A stretch of DNA of 64,000 bases, taken from assembly GCA_033782935.1 (NCBI GenBank), contig JAWQEG010001348.1, positions 62,001-126,000 of the forward strand. The letters run 5' to 3'. Every line of letters begins with the position of its first letter. Position 1 is the first letter of the stretch. Shown here one piece after another: positions 33,401-48,400 of the stretch. Below the pieces are notes generated by a model. It saw nothing but the letters and a program-made list of their open reading frames with translations, was not told where the DNA came from and ran no database searches. The position numbers and the translations under genes were made by a program. Origin of the DNA: Petrolisthes cinctipes. Taxonomy: Eukaryota > Arthropoda > Malacostraca > Decapoda > Porcellanidae.

Positions 33401-36400
33401 TGACCAACTTCAGTAAAAATTATGATTATCATGTTTAATATTAAAACTACCATTATCACAAATAATATATAATAGTAATGGATAACCAAGTAATAGTAAT
33501 ATAATAGAAAAATATTAAGAGTAACAGTAATAAAAACCTTGTAATAGACCCCATGTCTGGACTAAGGAAACATCACTGAAAACTATTTTTCTTTGTTCTT
33601 TTGTTCGATGACTGGTGACACAGGAGAGTGTAGATGGTGCGGTCAGAGGTGTGTCTGCACTTCTCTTCAGGCCTTCATACTTCCTAGAGCCTGGGGGAAC
33701 TTGTGAGGCTAAACTTGGAGTGTGTGGACAGTTCAAAGGCCATCTAGAAGCCACAGTAGAGGTCCGTCTCACTGATCTGGTTAAGGGAGATAGCAGTGGT
33801 GGTCCATGTGAAGTAGTGACCATTTCTCACCTAGGCAATGGATCATCATCCCACTTTCTCACTGTCTCAGCCATCATCTCCGAACCTGAAGTGAGTTCAT
33901 AAATTTGGTTACTTTTTCACTTAAGGGAGATTAATGACATTGGTGTATAGAATAAAAGCCAGAATGTTTTCTCTGCTCTGGTCAAGAATGAGTGATGAGT
34001 CAGGCATTCTACTATATCATTCTACAAGTAGTGATAAGTTGTGATTATAGATAGGTTCCTAACCTGGTGGAGTAGATTACTGAGACTTTACTTTATAATA
34101 TGTTACAGGTGAAAGTGAAATGTGAATCTGATGGTAATGATAGAGAGAGCATACTGGATTTTGGTGTGGTAGCAGAGGGATGTGTTGTGTCCCGACAAGT
34201 TACCCTCACTAATCAGTCACCACAGACCCTACCAGTCATACTACATCTTCAACAGGTATGAACAAATTGCGGTATGTCATGCCACCCACCAACTTGATCA
34301 TCATCATCCCTTTTTTCAAGGGATGGAACTCAACAACCAAGGATAGAAAAATGAAATCAGAAGGTTGCCAGCCCTATCATCAACTCCTTTTGTTAGATCT
34401 CTTCCACTCCTACTTGTTTTGTAAAAGTTCTTTTGCTACACCTTTCTCTTGTTTCACTTTAAGTAGGTATACTATGCCACTCACCAACCTACTTTAAATG
34501 TTGTTTACTCTTAGATTTTGGTAAGTACATCATGCCATCCAAGTACAGTACCTTAACTCCTTATGTATTTTAGGTTGCAGTGACATCACCCATTTTCTAC
34601 TGGGACACTCACAAGAACAGCAGTGGGCAGACTGTATCTCTCACCTGCCTGGCCTGTGAACTTCCTACCCCAGCTGATATAGACTCCCAGCCAGCACCAG
34701 TCACTGTCACAATTACTTTTAAGGCTCCTCATCTTGACAATGTTGAGGGTAAGGCATCAACCCACTTAAAACTTAAGATACCATTTCAGGGTTTGTGACC
34801 TCCATATACTGTATCACTTAATACCACTGCAATTTTGGAAGTTTGATAGCAAGTTATTTACCAGCAATCAAGGTACATTTTTAATTCATGAATTTGAGCC
34901 CACCAAGGACAGATAAAAGTGGAGTTTACATGAAGCATGCTTATTTATTATGGAAATGTAGAAGTACTGTGTTGATTAAACAGATATGACTGCTTACAGT
35001 GGATGAGAGTGGGGTGGTGGAAGTGAGGAGTACAATGCAAGTGGAGATGGATGTACCAGACCAATCTAAGATCATCATCTCTTCATTTCCCATCAAGGTT
35101 AGTCTCTTTTCTGATGGCTTAAGTATACTCAGTTGGGCGTCATATGATATAAAGAATTACAAGTGACATCCAGTTTCCTGAAAAATAGTATCCTAAAAAT
35201 GGTTCTGGTTTGGTGGTGTCTTTGTCATAGGCAGCCCAAGGAGCATTAACAACATCTTAAAATAGTTTTCTTTTTTATGAGTTACCTTGATATCCATTTT
35301 GTGTAAGCAGGGATGACCATTTAGCACTGATCCACAATGCTGATCCTATACTACATTACTCAGAAGTTTTCTAGTTGAAATGTGCCTAGAGTTGCAGCAA
35401 GTGTAAAAACATCAGAGCTATAATTTCATTAAGTAAGTCTGTCCATTATTTTCATCATATATGTATTGAAAATTTTCCTATTCCTCTAAGTAAGCACATG
35501 TATCCATCAGGCTTCTATAGGTGAGGTATGTTTGGAATCGCAACGAGTATGTGAACCACTGACCCTAGAGGCTGCATCAGACACCTCACCCCAGACCTCT
35601 ATTACCCTCAAGAGTTCATCCACATTCCCCCTACGTGTGTCTCTAGCAGTGAGGGAGCACAAGGATGTGTTCTCGGTACACCCAGCTGCTCTGGTCATAC
35701 AGCCACACTCATATGTCTCTCCAGCTATCATCTTCTCCCCACATGGCTGGGTTGGCAGGGTTGAGAGGTGAGTACCATGCTTTATGTACACTCACTCCAA
35801 AAAGTATCGGGCCACCTGGTCACGATGTGTCTGGAAGCGAACATTAAAGTCACATTGACAGCAGTATCGCTTGGGTTTGTAATCGTGACTGTGAGTTGCC
35901 ACCATTCTCTCATCATCACACATTAAATATTGTTATTGCTGCGGTCGTGTGTGTTACATAAGGGTGTGAAAATATATGGATATTCTTTCATACGCATCAC
36001 CACTAAGTTATTATGTATTCTCGCAAAGTAATGCATCTTAGATAACATGACAGGCCAGAGGAATGAGTTGACAAATAGGGATTAAATTGTACTTGATTTC
36101 GTTTTACAGGTCTCAGTCGATCCGCTCTGAATAAACTATGAGTTATCATGCCGCATTATTAAAATAACTCGTAGGTAATAGGCCAATGTCTGCCTCAGCT
36201 GATTAAATGAATAATGATATTCTAGCTTATCATGAGGTGATTATATAAAGCTTATCTTGAGATATGCTTTGAATCATATAGTGATTTGCAACGAACACGA
36301 ATCAATACGAAAACGAATCAATATTTGCTTTAAAATAGAAGTCTTGGTGGTGATGGCAACACAAAGGATTCATAAGCACCATGGAGTGCTCACAGGCAAC

Positions 36401-39400
36401 CCGAGGAGTCATCATCGCTCTTAACGACGTTATTCACTATATGGCATATAAAACATAAACCTTAATTTTTCTCTGTTTTGGGGTATCATTGTTTTTCATG
36501 CAATTTAATCTAAAATATACAAATTTTGTATTCTACTACCATTAATACGTTCTCGCTACATTAGCAGATAGGCAAGTATGGAGAGCAAATCATGCTCGTT
36601 CATAGACATATGCCAAAATCAGCAAGTGGCAACTCAGGGACATCTGAACTGCAGGCGTACCAACAAAATGCAGGTGTCACAGTAAAGTAGCAGATTGATT
36701 CGTCACATTATTTCAATGTGGAAGTGGCCCGATACTTTATGGAGTGAGTGTAGCCTACATGCTCCTGCAGGTCTGTGTTATATAGTACCCAACCGTATGA
36801 TGATGATAATTAGATAACACTGACTAATGAAGCAAAATTACTTGATAAGTGTGATACAGTCATATTAACACTTTGCAGCATTTGATTCACGCATCAAAAT
36901 TCTTTTAAAATAAATAGTAAAAGTGGAACTGCAGGAAATTATTGTCTCCTCCAGATGTATTGCTTCCACCTCCCACTGAGAACCCCTGGGATATATATAC
37001 TCTCTACAGCCTTAGGTGGCGGACAAGCCCTGCCTCTCTGGGAAATTCCTGGATGCTTCCGATTGGCAGATGATGGGATGGGGACGTTTCGAGTCCATTT
37101 GGTGACACACACACACACACACACACATACGTCGCATAGCGGTCCGTTAATCTCAGTGACCTGTAGCTAACACCTCCCTTCTTCTCCCCTCCACCTCTCT
37201 CTCTCTCTCTCTCGTGTTCACAATCCATCCACAACCCATTCTTTACCATGTTCTATAATCTAATGATATTTTATCCCACATAAAAGTAAGTGGAATAGAG
37301 ACCTGTAATTCTGGGCTGTAAACTTGAAAAGTAGGAGAAACAAATGGAATCAAATTTACACATTTTATTTTTTAAGGCTACTCTATTGACTCTTTACATA
37401 AATTTAATCTTATAGAAGTACTTTTGCCACAGTTAACAATATAATGCATAAAATTATGCATATACTCTTTACGTACACTACCGTACTCGTTCATCCTCTT
37501 CACTCTCCGAGTCAGCGAGAGAAATAACGAAATTCTCGTACAGATGATTCACAGCAGCGTCTTTATGGAAATATTCATTTTCAATTTTTTCCGTATGACT
37601 TATACCCCTCTGCCAATTTTCGGCAGTTATATTTTCAAATGCTTGTTTTGTTAGCTCCTCCACCCTACTCATTGTTTAACCTGCATTTGAAAAATGCTGT
37701 CTCACATATTGCTTAACTTGTGCCCAGATAAGTTCAATGGGATTGAGATGACTATGGTAAGGGGGGAGTCTCAAAACTTTGTGTCCATGGCTGTGTTCTA
37801 ATTCGTCAATTTGATACATTTGCTTATTTTTATTGGCTTTCACAATGAGGAGCAATTCAGGTTTTGTGTGAGATGAATCGTGGGGAATGTTGTATTCTTC
37901 TAGCCACTTTAGTATATCACATTTTTTCGAACTCATATTTGGTGCCTTATTCAGTACTTTCGAGTGATTGTTAGTCCATGATTGTTAGTGATCCTGGTGG
38001 GATACCAGGAAGTAGCTTATTTTGGAACCATTTGTGTAAACATCGAGTCATGATAATCCCCCTTATTTCCTTTCTTTGATTAAAAGAGTAACAAATCTCC
38101 TGGCACAAATCCATTAGCACCACTAGCGTGAACTATGATGAAACGTGCTCCTTTGCCACTCTTTAACTTTGGACCAACTTTTCCTTCGCTTGTAGTCCAA
38201 CACTTCTTCACTGATTCGTTTTGGTTTACCCACATTTCGTCAAAATACACTTCATATGGTGGGTTGGTGGAGTTCCTGTTTTCATTTTAAATTCTTAAAT
38301 ATTTGCAATGGGCAGCAACAATGTCATCCCTTTCCATGAGAATATGCCTGCCACTATCAATTACCTTAAAAGTTAACCCAATTTTGTAGAGCAATTTCTG
38401 AAGAGATGATTTGCCTCCACAAAAATTAACTGGGGGTTCTTTCACTTTCTCCAGTATTTTGCAGGGTGTTGGAATTTCCTCTCTCTCGTAAAAAGCTGTG
38501 ATTTCATTTCTTATACAGTTTTCGTCAAATGAATCTATATTGTCCATAACAAGTGCACTTCTTTTTTGCTTAGCAGATGGCGATCTCACTCCACCTTCTT
38601 TCTCTTCCTTTTTAATCCATTGCAAAGTGCGGGCCGATATACTGTACCAGTAGCGGCTACTGTCTCTGCCTCAAGGTCAGCTTCACACATCAGTGGAATT
38701 CACATCCGGAGATACTGATATACTTGCAACACCATGCCTCGTGTCTGGCTGTTGTTTGGCGAAGTTGCTGCTTCACCTTGAAGTTCACGTAGCCTTATTG
38801 GAGACTACTGATTTTCCTCCTCCTGCAATGATGATAACTATGATGAGAATAATTATTTAAATACTGAGATTATCAAGTCTGATTCCAATGAATTAGAAGT
38901 ATGAAATTTTTTAATAAGCTAGTAATAATGATAATTATAATAATATAAAATGAAATTACTGGTAGTAATGAAAATATTAATAAAAATGATAATAATAATA
39001 AAAATATATACGATGATGCTGCTGCTGATGAAAATAGCATCAACAATAACATCGACAGTGTACAATAGATAAATTCAATTCTTACCATGACATATGCAAG
39101 AAAATAAATAAACTATTTTAAGTAAAAGTTATGAACACATTATTACCCTTCATTATCTTAGTAATGATGAAATTTATCCTTGAAAACAGTTTAAATATTG
39201 GTGGTGTGCCGCAAACATTTTTGTGCCGTGAGATGAAAAAGGTTGAAAAACACTACTCCAGCCAATCAGAGAAGCGAAAGAGTACTTGACCTGCCTACCG
39301 CATCTGTCCGCCACCCAAGGCTGGACAGAGTATAGTTTTGCTTATGACTTCAATGGGGCTCCCATTCAGTTTCTGATAATAATAATACATGTAGTCTGCT

Positions 39401-42400
39401 TTGACTGCCTTTAATTAATTATTAGACAGCATGATTATATCTGACCAATAAATGTATCTGGTAAGTCCAAACATGATTATGGGTCAATTGAAATAGTTTC
39501 TTACCTCTAAATAATACAGTAAATTATATTTTTATCTTAGGCTATTTTGTGACAGCAACAGGTAAATTTTGTCTGTGTAAACACTAAACGGTTCAAACGC
39601 CTTGTAGTTTCATCACCATTGGCCATTGTTGTTATTGTTGGATTATAGGGGTGTGATGTTCTGGACTATGCAATTCATTTAGATAGATAGATGCTCCATG
39701 TACTGTATATCACAAGCACCCGACCTCTACTCTAAACACATTCTCAAAAAGCCATTTGCCAACATCTAAAATAATTATATAACTCAAACCCTCTAAGTTG
39801 AGAGGTATAATCCTACATTAGCCTGTCAGAGACTGACCGACTAACTGAGGGCTGTGTTCTTGTTTCACAACACTGTAATAAGAAATTTGTTTTTATGTCA
39901 TCAGCTACCTTGTGATCCGAATTGAGCCGGAAGGAATGGATTTTGAGATTTCTATCGCTGGAGTGTCCTACCATACCCAGCCCCATCTCCCGCCTCCACA
40001 GCCAGCAGGACACCCACACTTAGGAAAGACACCCATGGAAACTGCAGCATCCTTCAGTCACCATGCAGCTCTGGCCAAATGCAACAGCGAGCCGGTAAAA
40101 TGGGTGATGTATAATGTATGCTCTCTACTAATATTATTTTTACATAACCCTGCTGCTGACAAATATTAAAACAAATTTGTGTTCAAAAAGCATAAAATAT
40201 GATAGTTAATCTTTAGACACTCTAATGGTGTCCTGAGCACCTCCTTTATACATATGCAGATATCTGAAGCCAGTCCATCAAAAACCAACTCGTAGGAAGA
40301 AAATTAATTTGCATAGTAATTTTCCTTTGAATCATTACAGGTAAGAGTTTAAAGCTCACTATCCCAATCACTTCTCTGTCCAAATGGCACATATCAGATA
40401 ATTTAGTTAATATATCTATAGAATACAATTACCCTCTGCAGATGGAGGACACTCCTGCACGAGTATTGGAAAGCACCAAGTCACGGTTGGTGTTTGGGAC
40501 AGTGGCAGTGGGAGGCAGCAGTGGCCAGAAGCTTGTCCTTCGCAACACCTCCACTTCACATAAGCTCTCCCTCTCCCTCACCATTCTTGGCAGTGAGGAC
40601 TTTCAGGTAAACAAACACTCAGAAGATGGATATGGTACAGTAGATCATTGATGTATCACAAGCTTATTCTTTTATTTATCCATCTGTCCATAGTGTTGAC
40701 ACCTCACTCTCACCTAGGAGCACCTCAATTTGGAAATGGCCATGGCAGAAGCCACATTAATATAGCATATGTCTCTTTCCTACCCGATTGAAACCAAATA
40801 CTTGGGGTAAAATGCTCTCCCCAGAAGAGGTTTTGTGTACTGTTATATAATGTGAAAAAAGATATTCTAAAGTGATACACACCTGGTATAGGTAATTATT
40901 TCCATTAATATGTATGTTGTGTAGCTGAGGCTTACTTAATACCCCAGCCAGTTGTAGGAGACAGCAACCAAAACTTGGAACAAAAAGATGCTTCCAATTA
41001 ATTATGTGAATCTTCCTATATCATGACATTAGTACCTTTGTGAGTTTTGTCTGTATGTCACATTCTCCATCATTTGTTTCTCCAGATGCAAGGATCTCGT
41101 CAGAGCCGGCTGGAAGTGGTATTGGAGCCATGTCAGGAGCTGCCTCTCACTGTTACTCTCAGACCCAGTGATGTCCAGCCTCTCTCAGCCACCCTTGTCT
41201 GTAAATACCGATCCATTACCAACCCCTTCAAGTGTAGGGTGAGTACTATAACTAGTGTATGCCAACACCTGCCACAACCTCACAAACATGCATAACAACA
41301 CAAAGAGAGAGCTAGCCAATTTTTTGGGAGGAAGAGTAGCCCATGTTACATTTGCTGGTCAGTCATCTAACATTAGGAGTTTCACCAACTGTGTCCCCAA
41401 GGATCTGTATTGTCACCCACTCTTTTCAATTTATACATGCATGACCTACCAACACCCCAGACACCACAAATACACATAGCTTCTTACGCAGCTGACATAA
41501 CACTCGCATGTACACACAAAAATGCAGACACAACCACTCACATCCTCCAACCCTACCTCAACACACTTAATGCATGGTTCACCACAGACTTAAAATAGCA
41601 CCCACCAAGTTAATTGTCATCCTTCTCACCTACTGGAACACTGAACACCGCTACACACCTACCCCCCCCCCCTCCACACATACACAAACAAAATACTTGG
41701 CATAACATACAACACATCCATTTCATTCAAACAACATATCACAATCATCAAAAATAAATGCATGCAAAGAAATAATTAATGCCCTCAGATTACTTGTCAG
41801 CACAACATTTGGACACAACAAAGTATCCACAACTACAGTGTACAAACAATATATCCGATCAGTGATGGATTATGCAAGCCCTGCCTGGGCCTCAAACCTT
41901 ACTGAGACTCATCTGAACACCCTTCAGACCATAAAAAATAGAGCTCTAAATATAATCACAGGCTGCACAGCTACCACACCTACTGACCACCTTCATGAAA
42001 CCAAAGTCTTCAAGATCAAGGACCACCTTGACATCAAGAGGCAGACGACGGCTGTAATGGGAACCAAGGGTATTCTCGCCGTGTGCCCAGTGATGCCGAC
42101 GGCAACCGTCAAAAGATAAATAATTTCATCTTTTGACAGAGAGACGGTGGCAATGTTGACCACTGTTCAGGGTGTTGGATATCTTGGATATTATGAAAAT
42201 ATGAATTTTTAAGCATTTGTTGACAGAAAAAGAAATGAGATCATATTAGAGAAATAAATATTTAAATGTATTTGCATAAAATGTGTGCATTCATGTGATG
42301 TGAAAACTTTTGTTCAATGAATCTGGAAATGTAACAACACCGCACATCTAGGCTGCGCAGCTCATGGTGCACCGACAAGATTCCTAAACGTCCTGGCTTG

Positions 42401-45400
42401 TTTTTCTATGCAAGGACCAACTAGCTACAGAAATTCCTCGAAAGTGTCTGGGGTCATGTGGTATGCACCATGGTAGCTCTTCACATCAGCCCTCTTCTCT
42501 GTTTCCATGAGAATCCTGTGTTCTGGCAGAGGTCTCTCCAGCAGCAGCTGGCGTGACCATATTCTCCGCCTCCTCCTTTCTCTTGATGGCCTATGCCGCC
42601 TAGCTGAGCAGTCTTCTGCTTCATCAAAAATCAGTAGAGCAGTAATGATGAAGAGATAATTGATGTTCATCTTGTTTTGGTGTGGGACTGATGATGGGCT
42701 GTTGTCACATCGTCGCCCTTGTGACGGAGCTCATCTCCTCCGAAGCGATTGGCCGTTGTGTTTGTGACGTCGCTGACTGTGACGGGCTAGTGAGAATCCC
42801 GCCTTACACCCTGCCCACCTCAAACCAGTCTCCAGAAACATATCCATATTCAAATCACTCCAATCCATCCAAACTGTCAAGAACAACACTCGGCTGCTTG
42901 CACAACCTCCTGATATCCACCCATCTGAATCCTCCCTGCACCGTGAGGACAGAGTCCACCCGGCCCTTCTGACATATCAGAAGAAGCTGAATGGAGTCAA
43001 TGTGGATGCCTATCTGAGATGCAACACAGCACCCCTTTCTATTAAACACATTATAGAAGACTGCAATGCACACAACCACACTCCCCAATAACACAACATG
43101 CACTCTTTGAGGGCACTGTGGGAAAGCCCGGTTCAGGTCATGGCCTTCCTTAGGGGTTCGGGGGCTGCTCGGCCAGACAGCTTGAGGAACTTCAACTACT
43201 ACTACTGTATTAGTTCTTAGCTGTAGTGCTTGTCTTCATCACATTGGCCTGTAAAATTGTAGTGGCTTACATTACTTTTCTATTTTGGACTTCAGGATCA
43301 CTGTATCATCCAGGTTTCCATAATAACCTTCCCCAGTATTACCCTTGATATTAACTTTATCATCCAACTGTTCGAGTGTTGACTGAAAGCTGAGTCTACT
43401 TCTACTACCTGCCCCTTCTGGGATTTGAAACATTGATATGTATAATGACAGTAACAGATACCATGTAGCCCTGCAGCATAAAGATAAATTGAAAACTAAA
43501 GGAAATTTTTCTTGCTGATACAGTACCTTATTCATTAGAATGAAGCATTTCTAGGCTACACACTTGTTCTGTCTTCATAGTTCTTCCTTTTAATATTGTG
43601 TTCCTTCCCCCAGATCCCATTGCAGGGGTACGGAGGACAAGGGAAACTGAGCATCCCAGACTATTGCCAGGACCTTCCCTGTTTTGTTCTACAGAGTCTC
43701 ACTCCTGGCCTACCCTCCCTTGTCCGCACCCCCTTTGTCAACACTGGTTCTCGCACAATCTTTGTCAAAATACAGATCTTTACTGGTTAGTTGGTTGATG
43801 TTAGTGGGTTTTTATAAGTTCTTTATATGGTGCTGTAGCTGGTAAATTATGTAGGTGTTAGCTTGCAATACAGTGCCTGTACTGACTTTTCATCTATTAG
43901 ACAGAAATTGGCAAATATATCTCAATGAGTGATGTATCTCTTATGTATAGTATTATTTGTTTAATAACCTTTCAGCCCAAAATTATTTCCATTATTTTGC
44001 ATATAAATTACTTAGCCTAATGTATCATTATGGCTAAATATACAGTTTGAATTTGAAGAGTTAACATTTATCTGTGTGTTCCCACATCAGACAAAGAGTG
44101 CACAACCCTGGTGACACCCAGTGACATCTCAGTGCAACCCTCACGATTTGTGTTGGGTCCTGAAAAGGAGAGCCAGGATGTGTACCTGGTGGCTAATGGA
44201 ACTCCCACTATACTGGCTCTGGCTCAGGGAACTCTGGGTTATATGCATGTGATCACTGGCGACGAGATACTTAGGCAACGTTACAAGAGGTGAGATTGAG
44301 CCATCGTGTGTGCTGTGGTGGAAATGTAATTAGACAAGTTGAAAAAATACTTTTACTCATATTTATTTAAATATCTTTACTTTTCATACCAGCATTGGGA
44401 TTATTCTGTTACTTTAAGAACCATGTACTACTGTATTGTAATATGATTGCAGTTTATTTTACAGTAAATTACAGTTCCAATACTTTTTTTGCCAACTGTA
44501 CAATATTTATTAACTGAGAAGCTATCTACCTGGATGTTCAGTAATTACCATGTCCATTACCTAAGTTAAACAACCTGGAATGAAAATGAAGTGTTTTGAT
44601 GCAATATTTATAATTTTGGCCATTTAAATTACTCTGTAGCTATGAGTACCACCTGTATGGTCATCACTCAGTCTGGAAATCTGTAGGGAGCCATCCACAC
44701 TGTTTTCTTTGTTTTCATTTGATGATAATAACTTATTCAATTTCATACATTCTCTTCATAGCCATAGATTGTTATCAGAATACTGTAATACGAGGTAATT
44801 TCTCTTGTAAAATAGTTAAGCTCTGGCATAAAAAATGAGTGAGAAAACAATAATCACTGTATGGCAATGCTGCATAGTACTATGTGATCACAGTATAATA
44901 TTTGTTGTGGTACTAATTATAATTCTAAATTTTGGTGTTTTTATAAGGTATTATTGTAATTCCTTGTATTCTACCATATATCCTGTGATTTAATTAATTA
45001 GTTCATCTCCTAAAACATACATGAGTACATGAACCTGCCAAAACGGGTTATTATCATAATTATTCTAAGTATGAATAACTACAATACTGTATGCCAGAAA
45101 TGAGATCCAAGAACTAATCTAATTTTCAAATTAAAAAACAATTGAAATTTTATTCAATTAATGCTTTTCAAAAGTATTTTTTCATATTTTCATTTTCAAG
45201 AATAGTATCATTATGATCTTGTGTTTTCTGTAAGAAGTAAATATTGAAGTGGTAAAGACTTATTAACCAGTATTCTTAGAGCCTCCTGTTATACCCACTC
45301 CTTCATGGGATGTCACGGAGAGAATTAGATTATCATTTATGTTGTCTGATGTGACCATTGGCTATTCTTTCAGACTGAAAAACAAGGAGGTGAAGGTGCG

Positions 45401-48400
45401 CCGTATGAATGACCCAACACTACTGGGTGTGGATTTGGTCACTAATTTCAGCAGGGAAGATGGAGCACTCAAAGATGAACCCGACACACTCCCACCACAG
45501 CCTGAGGATGCCATGGTCTTCCTCAACTCATGTCACAAAATGATTGTAAGTATACATTGTACAGTTGACCAAGTAGAAAGTAAAAAAAAAAAAAAAAAAA
45601 GAATGTATATGGCAATATCTTTCAGTTTTTGTAGTAAACCCTGGTATTTTTATCAATGAATCACTAAGCCTCCAGAGCCAATGTAAAGTGGAATGTGACT
45701 GACTAAAGATTTTGAGTGGTAGCCAGATGTGGTCATATACACTCATATTTTACTTGCACTTTCTACTTGCTCAGCTGTAGGATACAAGCACATTTGGGGC
45801 ATGGGGGAAGTGTGGCTAACTTGCTAGCCTGCTATCTTCCATGCTTTAGTGAGGTGGAAATAGATCAAACTGTATTTGACAAATAAAGCAAGTGCTTTGC
45901 TACTTGGTGTTTCAGTATATAATTAATTAAATTATATACCCACACTCCAGAGGGGGATTACAGAACATGTTGGGTGTTATGTTGAGTTGTGATTTATATT
46001 GGAGAGTTGTAAAAGACAAAAAGAAGTACAGTACTGTATAATCAGCCACCAACAAGTCACCCATGTTTTGAGGTGTTGTTAGTGTGTAGATAGTTTAGTG
46101 ACTAAATGAGTTTTCTTACATGTGTTCTCCTCCCAGTATCATAAGTGAATCCTTTTCTGCATAACAAAAAAGACAATATGAACTATATTAATAAAACTGG
46201 AGTAATATGAGGTGTGTCTGACCAGATGGAGGTGTATGGAGAGAGGCAGGCTAATGCTGATGACTCCGATGCTGCCTTTGCTGTCCTTGACCCCGAGGAC
46301 ACTATGAGTTCCATGATCGACCTCAGTGTTGGTCTTGAGAGGTATGTGAATGTGTAGGACTTTCTTGCCTCGCCTCCTTCCAAATTTATAATTGTGACTG
46401 TAAAGCATCATCCTGCAGAGATATGGCAATACTTGTACTGTATTTACCTAGTTTTGATACCCCTTCTGTCTTGAGTCAATCCTTTCCAGCTCTGTAACTA
46501 ACCATTCTTTCCCTGTCTATCCTTCAAAGCTCCTTATGCTTCCTCCTTTGGCTGCTCATGACCCTAAGTGTACACTTCCATTAGAATTTTCCTTCCAGTT
46601 GCCATCTTCCAAGCCCATGAAACTCTCAACTCTCCCCTTCCCCCACATGCAAGTTCTTGCCTTCGCAATGAATGTTCCCTTTCATTGAGCCTTGGTGAAG
46701 GAGCTAGTTCCATAACCTGTCAAGTTATAGCCGAGTTTCCAGTCCAAACAGATTAGCTAGGAAGAGCTGTATCCACTTCCACTATTATGCACAATTTTTT
46801 TGTTTGCTGCACTCGTTCCCAATCCATGTTTTCTTATACAATAACTCACCTTTGCTGTTAAAATCCCATTTACATGCCTTTCTCACCATGGTAGTGTCAT
46901 CCATTTATACTACATGCCAATATATTTAACCCAGAATGCTAGGAACATCTCATTTTCCGAATTGTTTGTTCTTAGAATATGTAAGATGTCTGTTGCTGTT
47001 TAAGATTGAACAGAAATGTTTTATCTGGTTGTGTCTAACACACTTGTGATTCTGATATTCTCTTTCTCCTCAGGACTAGTGGTAGTGTGTCTACCCTACT
47101 TTCTTCTACCCAGGCCTGCCACATCCAGCCACAGCCTCCACCACCTCCCTCCACCTCCCACCATACAACTCCAGTTGTCACATCCACACATATCAGTCTT
47201 CCACCTCTGACTCATTCCACGACCACAACGCCACCTACCAAGATGACCACCAACACGAGCTGGAATGTGGTACCTCCTAGCTTGGTAATCCCTGCCTCTG
47301 ACACGACGCCACGGGAATTCTTTGTGGTGAATTTTGGAACCGAACAGCAGACTTTTGAGGTGCGGAGTTTCAGCAGAGATCTACAAGTGACACCCAGTGA
47401 GGCTCTGCTGGCTGGCCAGAGCTCGGTGAGAGTGTGTGTCTCTCTGCTAACACCTCAGAGAGCACTCACAACTCCATGCATACATACAATCAAGGTTAGT
47501 CATGCACATACACATGGATAAAAGTTATATATATAGGTAAAATATAGTTAACCATCATCTACCACAAATGAATTCATACAGACTTCTGGATTATCCCATG
47601 CTTACTTTGTTCAAGTTTGGGTAGGACTCTCCCCTCTCACACCACACACTATTCTAACTTCCTCTGACCCTCTGGAGTAGGGGGCTATGAATACCTCCCC
47701 AGTATTCCTACTTGTCGTAAAGGGCAACTGAAAGAAGCTTTCACTTTTCCAACTGTCCCTTTTTTCATCTGTAACCTTTTGTGCTTACTGTCCCACTGTA
47801 TTAGATTAAAACCTTTTCAGTGAATATCCAGTTTTATGCAATAATAAAAGTAATAATAATGTTGTGTAGATCTAAACTAGACCTTTATTGCAGTTCCTGG
47901 GGGAAAACGACAGCTGCACTGCTACTGTTACCATCCTACCTACTAGAGATGACTCAAAGTTGCAGCCCTTCCCTTCCCATCCTCCTCCTATATCCACACA
48001 CCATTATCCTTCTGCATCTTCATTCCCCCCTCTTTCATCCTCACTGCAGCCTCCCACTCCTTCATTTCCTCCATCAGCAAGCAGTGTAAAGGGAAGGAAG
48101 GAAGTGACACCAGTAAATCAGCAAACATCATTAGTTTCTAAGACAAGGTAAGGAATAGTGAATGGATATCATAATATTTTAGCCCAATTTATATCGTCAT
48201 GAATTCCTGCAAAAAGTGTGTCTAAAGTTTACTGGTTGCCTTATGAAAATTCAAGGATTATATTACTGTACAGTATTCTGACTGGCTGTGCAGAGAAAAG
48301 GGGACTAAGAAATAGTATAATCTTGCCAACATTTACATATGCGTCAGAGACGTAGACATGGAGTAGGGCTCAAAAGTCTAGAATAGGTGCAGTTGAAATG

